64,000 nucleotides of DNA from Scenedesmus sp. ARA3 (taxonomy: Eukaryota > Chlorophyta > Chlorophyceae > Sphaeropleales > Scenedesmaceae): the NCBI GenBank assembly GCA_004335835.1, contig RWJK01001528.1, positions 30,677-94,676 of the forward strand, read 5' to 3'. The position numbers and the translations under genes are program-made. Positions 60,701 through 64,000 of the stretch are shown one piece after another (positions within the stretch are counted from its first letter, which is position 1; the number at the start of each line of letters is the position of its first letter). The notes below the pieces were generated by a model that worked only from the letters and a program-made list of their open reading frames with translations, made no database searches and was not told the origin of the DNA.

Positions 60701-62731
60701 AATTTTGCAGGTGGGGTGCCATGCTAGTGGCGTACAAGCGTGACCAGCTGACGCGCCACAACCGCAGCCCCATCCGCTGCTGGCCAGACCTGCTGCAGCC
60801 TGCTTTGAAGGGCCGCATTGCGTTCCCTGAAAACCCTCGGGAGTTTGTGGGGATCGCGCTCAAAACCCTAGGCCACCCAGCCATAGGTAGGTTTCAAACC
60901 CTAGCTCGCACCATCTAAGATGGTGTTAGGATCCATGAACTATCCTATCTGAAAGAAACCCTAGTTTGCAGAACTCAACCCATGGTCAGCTATCGCACTT
61001 CCTGACAACCCTCGGGAGTTTGTGGGGATCGCTCTCAAAACCCTGGGCCACCCGGCCATAGGTGGGTTTTAAAACCCTTGGCTGCAGAAGCCAAGCCACT
61101 GTTAGCTATCGCATTCCCTGACAATCCTCGGGGGTTTGCAGGCATCGCGCTCAAAACCCTAGGCCACCCAACCATAGGTAGGTTTCAATGCGAAAGCCTG
61201 CAAAACCCTAGCCATGTGTAGCTGCTGCAAAAACCCTAATGCATCAGTCAAAGGCTGCTGCGCAAGCAGTGGTGAGGCGGACACATCGCACTACAGCACC
61301 CCGCAGCAATTGCTGACACAGCTCTTGCCAGTCCACTGCCGATGGCACCTGATCAGCTGGCTCTTGCGGCTGCTGGCCCTGCCGTTGCATGCCCGGTCCA
61401 CCGGCCTGCTCTCTCTCCGTTCTGACATCTGCTGTTGCCTCTCCGCTGCCCTGCTTCAGGCTTCAATGCAACAGAGGCAGACCTCGCAGCAGCTGGATTT
61501 CATTGCTGCCGCCTCTGTCCGCCGGCCTGCTCTCGCTCCGTTCTGACATCTGCTGTGGCCTCTCCGCTGCCCTGCTTCAGGCTTCAACGCAACGGAGGCA
61601 GACCTCGCAGCAGCCGGCTTCCATCGCTCCTGCCGCCTCAGCTTGCCTGCCTACCCTCACTCTGTGCCATCTGTCGCCTACCCTCACTCTGTGCCATCTG
61701 TTGCCTACCCTCACTCTGTGCCATCTGTCGCGCCTCTGCTGCCCTGCTTCAGGCTTCAACGCGACCGAGGCCGACCTCGCAGCAGCCGGCTTTCATCACT
61801 GCTGCCAGCTCACTCACGCCGCGCCATCTGCTGCCGCCGCCTCAGCTTGCCTGCCAGCTCACTCACTGTGTGCGCTCTGCTCCTGTTGCCCCTTTGCTAC
61901 CCTTCTGCAGGCTTCAACGCAACCGAGGCAGACCTCGCAGCAGCCGGCTGCGACCGAGAGGCCGTCAAATCCCACATTACGCGCCTGAAATCGCAAGCCC
62001 GGCTCTTCAGCTCCCAAGAGCACGTTCGAGCCCTCGCTGCAGGCGACGTTTGGGTCACGATCGGATCGAGTACGGACCTCGTGCCTCTGGCTGAGCGGAC
62101 GCCAAGCGTCGATCTGATCGCGCCTGCGGACGGAACGAACCTGTGGGCGGACGTGTGGGTGGTGCCGGCGAATGCGGAGCACGGGCACCTGCAGTCTGGG
62201 CCGTCGCCGCTGCTGCCCAGCTGGCTGGAGTTTGGGATCAGCCCGGCCCGGGCAGACGTGCTGATGGGCTTCAAGTGAGTCGTGATGTGACTGTAGCATG
62301 ATGTTGCTGGTTTGTCGAAAGAGTCATAGCACGCTCTTTTGCAGACATGCTGATGGGCTTCAGGTGATTGTTGTTTATGCGTGAGTATGTTAGTGGTTTG
62401 ACGCAGCAGTACGCTTAGCCAAAGGAGCACGGGCACCTGCAGTAGGGGCCGTCGCCGCTGCTGCCCAGCTGGCTGGAGTTTGGGATCAGCCCCGCCCGGG
62501 CAGACGTGCTGATGGGTTTCAAGTGAGTGGTGTGCCCCAATCTGTTTGCACGTGACTAAAATGGAACGGCTGGTGCCACCACTGATGTAGCTATGCGCCA
62601 AAAATGAGGCAGCACCGGAACCTGCAGGTTAGCGACAACTGGCAGCATACTTGGCTGCCGTGGAGCTGGTCAGCTGTTCTGGTGTCGATCTCACAGCTGA
62701 AGCGCCTTGCTGCTGCTGCCGCTGCCGCTGC

Positions 62732-62776
<45 letters not shown>

Positions 62777-63166
62777 AGGTCTGGGGCGTCACCCATTCTG
62801 CTGCCGAATGCACATGTAGAACACAAGCCAGCAGCGCTTGCAGCAGCAGCAGCCACAGCAGCAGCGGCAGGAGCTTCTGAAGCCAGCAGCAGCAGCAGCA
62901 GCAAGAAGCACAAGTGGCAGCGAGGAGGGCAGCAGCAGCAGCGCTTGCAGCAGGAGCAGCAGCTGCTGGGCCGGCTGCAGCAGCTACAGCAGCAGCAGCG
63001 GCAGCAGCAGCAGATGTTTGAGTCTGCTGCGCAGCTCAGCTTAGCAGATCTAAGGCTTGGGCAGGACAACTCATTCCTGCCGCCAGAGGTGGTACTGCAG
63101 CTGAGTGAGTTCATGCTACCTGTGGATAGCAGTACGCTGGACTTCTACCGCTGGCTGCTGTCTTAG
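58111..63166 (+). CDS. Plastid-lumen-targeted PotD-like solute-binding protein
   Basis: Seven exons join in phase: 58111-58359, 58763-58869, 59406-59506, 59915-60110, 60711-60886, 61911-62274, 62779-63166, giving 526 residues. Residues 1-50 resemble a plastid transit peptide. VGRRAALTGAAGLAAFG followed by PAWA (about 57-80) is a twin-arginine lumenal signal with an AxA cleavage site. The mature part reads as a family 1 extracellular solute-binding protein of the spermidine/putrescine (PotD/PotF) group: ALRGSLPEQWIVEF, DVVTLGDSWLTPAI, WGCPYRWGAMLVAYKRD, GDVWVTIGSSTDLVPLA, DGTNLWADVWVVP, and the C-terminal FLPPEVVLQLSEFMLPVDSS...FYRWLLS. An Ala/Gln insert (about 410-485) interrupts the C-terminal domain. 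In bacteria such proteins feed an ABC transporter; no permease or ATPase gene is in the window. The ligand is unknown. Almost every intron contains exon-edge copies. Confidence 0.8.
58912..59170 (+). repeat. Three donor-side copies of exon 2 in intron 2 of the PotD-like gene
   Basis: The LPEQWIVEF coding end of exon 2 plus TTCAG|GTG donor recurs at 58912-58940, 59008-59044 and 59136-59170. None has its own acceptor directly in front. Confidence 0.85.
59190..59349 (+). repeat. Two acceptor-side copies of exon 3 in intron 2 of the PotD-like gene
   Basis: GRYAGFELGQRGQL is encoded at 59190-59237 and 59293-59349. The second copy is preceded by a CGCAG acceptor, as is the real exon at 59406. Both copies run into TGACATGTACGCGTCACA instead of continuing the exon. 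Confidence 0.85.
59581..59861 (+). repeat. Exon 3-end and exon 4-start copies in intron 3 of the PotD-like gene
   Basis: 59581-59640 repeats the QLQELFDELGN end of exon 3 without an intact donor. 59824-59861 repeats the start of exon 4 (GIADVVTLGDSWL read as GRIDTVVLCESWL) after a CAG acceptor. Confidence 0.8.
60177..60388 (+). repeat. Two donor-side copies of exon 4 in intron 4 of the PotD-like gene
   Basis: The QLVRRDNKTGLPSESGEIWG end of exon 4 and its TACAG|GT donor recur at 60177-60251 and 60311-60388 with serine for asparagine and E/A swaps. The real donor is at 60111. Confidence 0.9.
60607..60699 (+). repeat. Pure (CTG)31 tract before a splice acceptor
   Basis: Thirty-one uninterrupted CTG triplets end eight bases before the TTTTGCAG acceptor of exon 5 of the PotD-like gene. 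It is the longest pure triplet run in the window and should be length-polymorphic. Confidence 0.95.
60993..61176 (+). repeat. Two donor-side copies of exon 5 in intron 5 of the PotD-like gene
   Basis: The FPENPREFVGIALKTLGHPA end of exon 5 with its CCATAG|GTRGGT donor recurs at 60993-61061 and 61110-61176. Confidence 0.9.
61460..61795 (+). repeat. Three acceptor-side copies of exon 6 in intron 5 of the PotD-like gene
   Basis: GCTTCAG or CTTCAG followed by the FNATEADLAAAG coding start recurs at 61460, 61581 and 61753. The real exon starts at 61911. The same intron therefore has donor-side copies at its 5' end and acceptor-side copies at its 3' end. A short CACTCTGTGCCATCTGT triplet repeat lies between (about 61658-61732). 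Confidence 0.9.
62341..62524 (+). repeat. Two donor-side copies of exon 6 in intron 6 of the PotD-like gene
   Basis: A short copy (ATGCTGATGGGCTTCAG) lies at 62341-62361. A longer copy at 62436-62524 covers GPSPLLPSWLEFGISPARAD and its AA|GTGAGT donor; its upstream part contains an in-frame TAG. Confidence 0.85.
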
Positions 63167-63239
63167 CAGCACTGTGGTTCAATCGGCAATTGGCAGCAGC
63201 ACTCTGTGCCGACGCTGCTGAAAGGGCACTGGCAGCAGC

Positions 63240-63270
63240 AGGCTGGAATTCTACCGCTGTCTGCTGTCTT
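63240..63270 (+). repeat. Copy of the PotD-like gene's last codons in its 3' UTR
   Basis: CTGGAATTCTACCGCTGTCTGCTGTCT repeats the DFYRWLLS coding end about 100 bases past the stop. GTGCCG(A/C)...GCTGCTGAAAGG blocks at 63207 and 63305 show the same ~100-base period. Confidence 0.75.
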
Positions 63271-63434
63271 TTGTTCATCCTGACAGCATATGGCAACGAA
63301 AGTCAGTGCCGCCAGCTGCTGAAAGGCTGGTAGCAGCTGCAAGCTGCCTGTGTATGTATCCTGAGACTGATGCAGGGCTTGCCAGGGCTGTGTGCCGCCT
63401 CCATTGATTGCGCTGAGCGCGGCTTCGCGCACTG

Positions 63435-63439
63435 TGTAA
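63435..63439 (+). terminator. Candidate TGTAA poly(A) signal of the PotD-like gene
   Basis: TGTAA lies about 270 bases after the stop codon at 63166, between this gene and the convergent small minus-strand gene. Confidence 0.45.
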
Positions 63440-63512
63440 CAATTCCTTCGTGGTGTCACATGTCATGCTAAGAGGAATTGGTGCCGTGGTCCTGAGCATT
63501 GGCTCTGGCCAG

Positions 63513-63857
63513 TCACTGAGTGAGCACCAATGGGGATACACAATCCACATCAGCTGCAACTATATACGTCACCATTATTCTAGTCATCAATAACAGCAAA
63601 CCACACCATGCCTTTATTGTTTGTGCAGACCGTATGCGCCTGTAGCATCTCCATGGTTCTGGGTTTAAGCGTTCCCACGTGGGGTGCAGCCTCACTCTTC
63701 CACAATTGCGGCTGTCGCAGATCTCTTCAGGATGCGTCTGAAAGATATACTGAACGCCTTAGTATGCTTATGGAAACACGCGTAGGACCAATGCGGCTAC
63801 CACAGTGAACAGCAGCAGCAGCAGCAGCAGTAGCCTCACGAGCCAGCGTGAACTCAT
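63513..63857 (-). CDS. Small secreted or membrane-anchored peptide, tentative
   Basis: Two minus-strand exons, 63857-63780 and 63737-63513, join in phase (donor CGC|GTGTTT, acceptor TTTCAG) to 100 residues. The start MSSRWLV, seven Leu and FTVVAALVL form a signal peptide or anchor. Then comes a Cys- and Trp-containing part (HPEEICDSRNCGR, HPTWERLNPEPWRCYRR). The second half may be intron read-through, because a GT follows at RRIR; further exons cannot be excluded, although the PotD-like gene's 3' end lies close by. The 42-base intron is short for this genome. The leader could also be a chance product of the CAG run. I do not recognise the family. Confidence 0.35.
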
Positions 63858-64000
63858 GACCGTACTGGGACCACAATCTTGCTTTAAGTAACCTTAGAAG
63901 CGTTATAGGTTCTCTTGAGAGCGCAGCAAAGCACGGGGTGGTGGCCTGCGTCTCTTTAGCAGTAGTGCAGGTCCCGACGAAGCCCATGTGGCCACACAGT
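63858..64000. other. Window edge, nothing assigned
   Basis: This would be the upstream region of the tentative small gene if that gene is real. No promoter motif is obvious. Confidence 0.5.

Overview
The window is nuclear DNA of a green alga, most likely a core chlorophyte of the Scenedesmus/Tetradesmus type (Sphaeropleales); that placement is an inference. The reasons are spliced genes with GT-AG introns, a moderately GC-rich sequence saturated with CAG/CTG triplets that encode Gln/Ala/Ser runs, candidate TGTAA poly(A) signals, and protein families typical of such algae: a beta-helix receptor kinase, a MATH-BTB protein, a FAD6-type desaturase relative and a plastid-targeted PotD-like binding protein. 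There are two assembly gaps (31378-31458 and 43089-43179). All gene models were spliced by hand, checking reading phase at every junction; no transcript data were available.

Layout. 2622-11325 (+): a transmembrane receptor-like TKL kinase in 16 exons. 15678-24821 (+): a 2481-residue protein whose N-terminal part resembles the telomere/replication-timing factor RIF1. 25348-27169 and 28848-30746 (+): two paralogous DEDD-exonuclease-like proteins made by a tandem segmental duplication that also copied the 3' end of the RIF1-like gene (now a pseudogene fragment at 28087-28427). 32967-36193 (-): an unrecognised secreted protein in 7 exons. 39318-40412 (-): a small low-complexity protein with a duplicated 3' end. 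43459-53365 (-): a 3096-residue MATH-BTB protein carrying about 17 copies of a short helix-like motif that also occurs twice in the neighbouring small protein. 54475-57364 (-): a FAD6-like membrane protein whose three histidine boxes are all degraded. 58111-63166 (+): a plastid/lumen-targeted family 1 solute-binding protein (PotD-like). 63513-63857 (-): a tentative 100-residue secreted or anchored peptide.

Two features stand out. First, at least four genes have introns containing tandem, same-strand partial copies of the adjacent exon edge, each keeping its own splice site; some introns are almost entirely such copies. Second, the MATH-BTB protein joins a substrate-adaptor head to a long array of a motif I cannot assign to any family. 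The genes do not look like an operon or a single pathway, as expected in a eukaryote.
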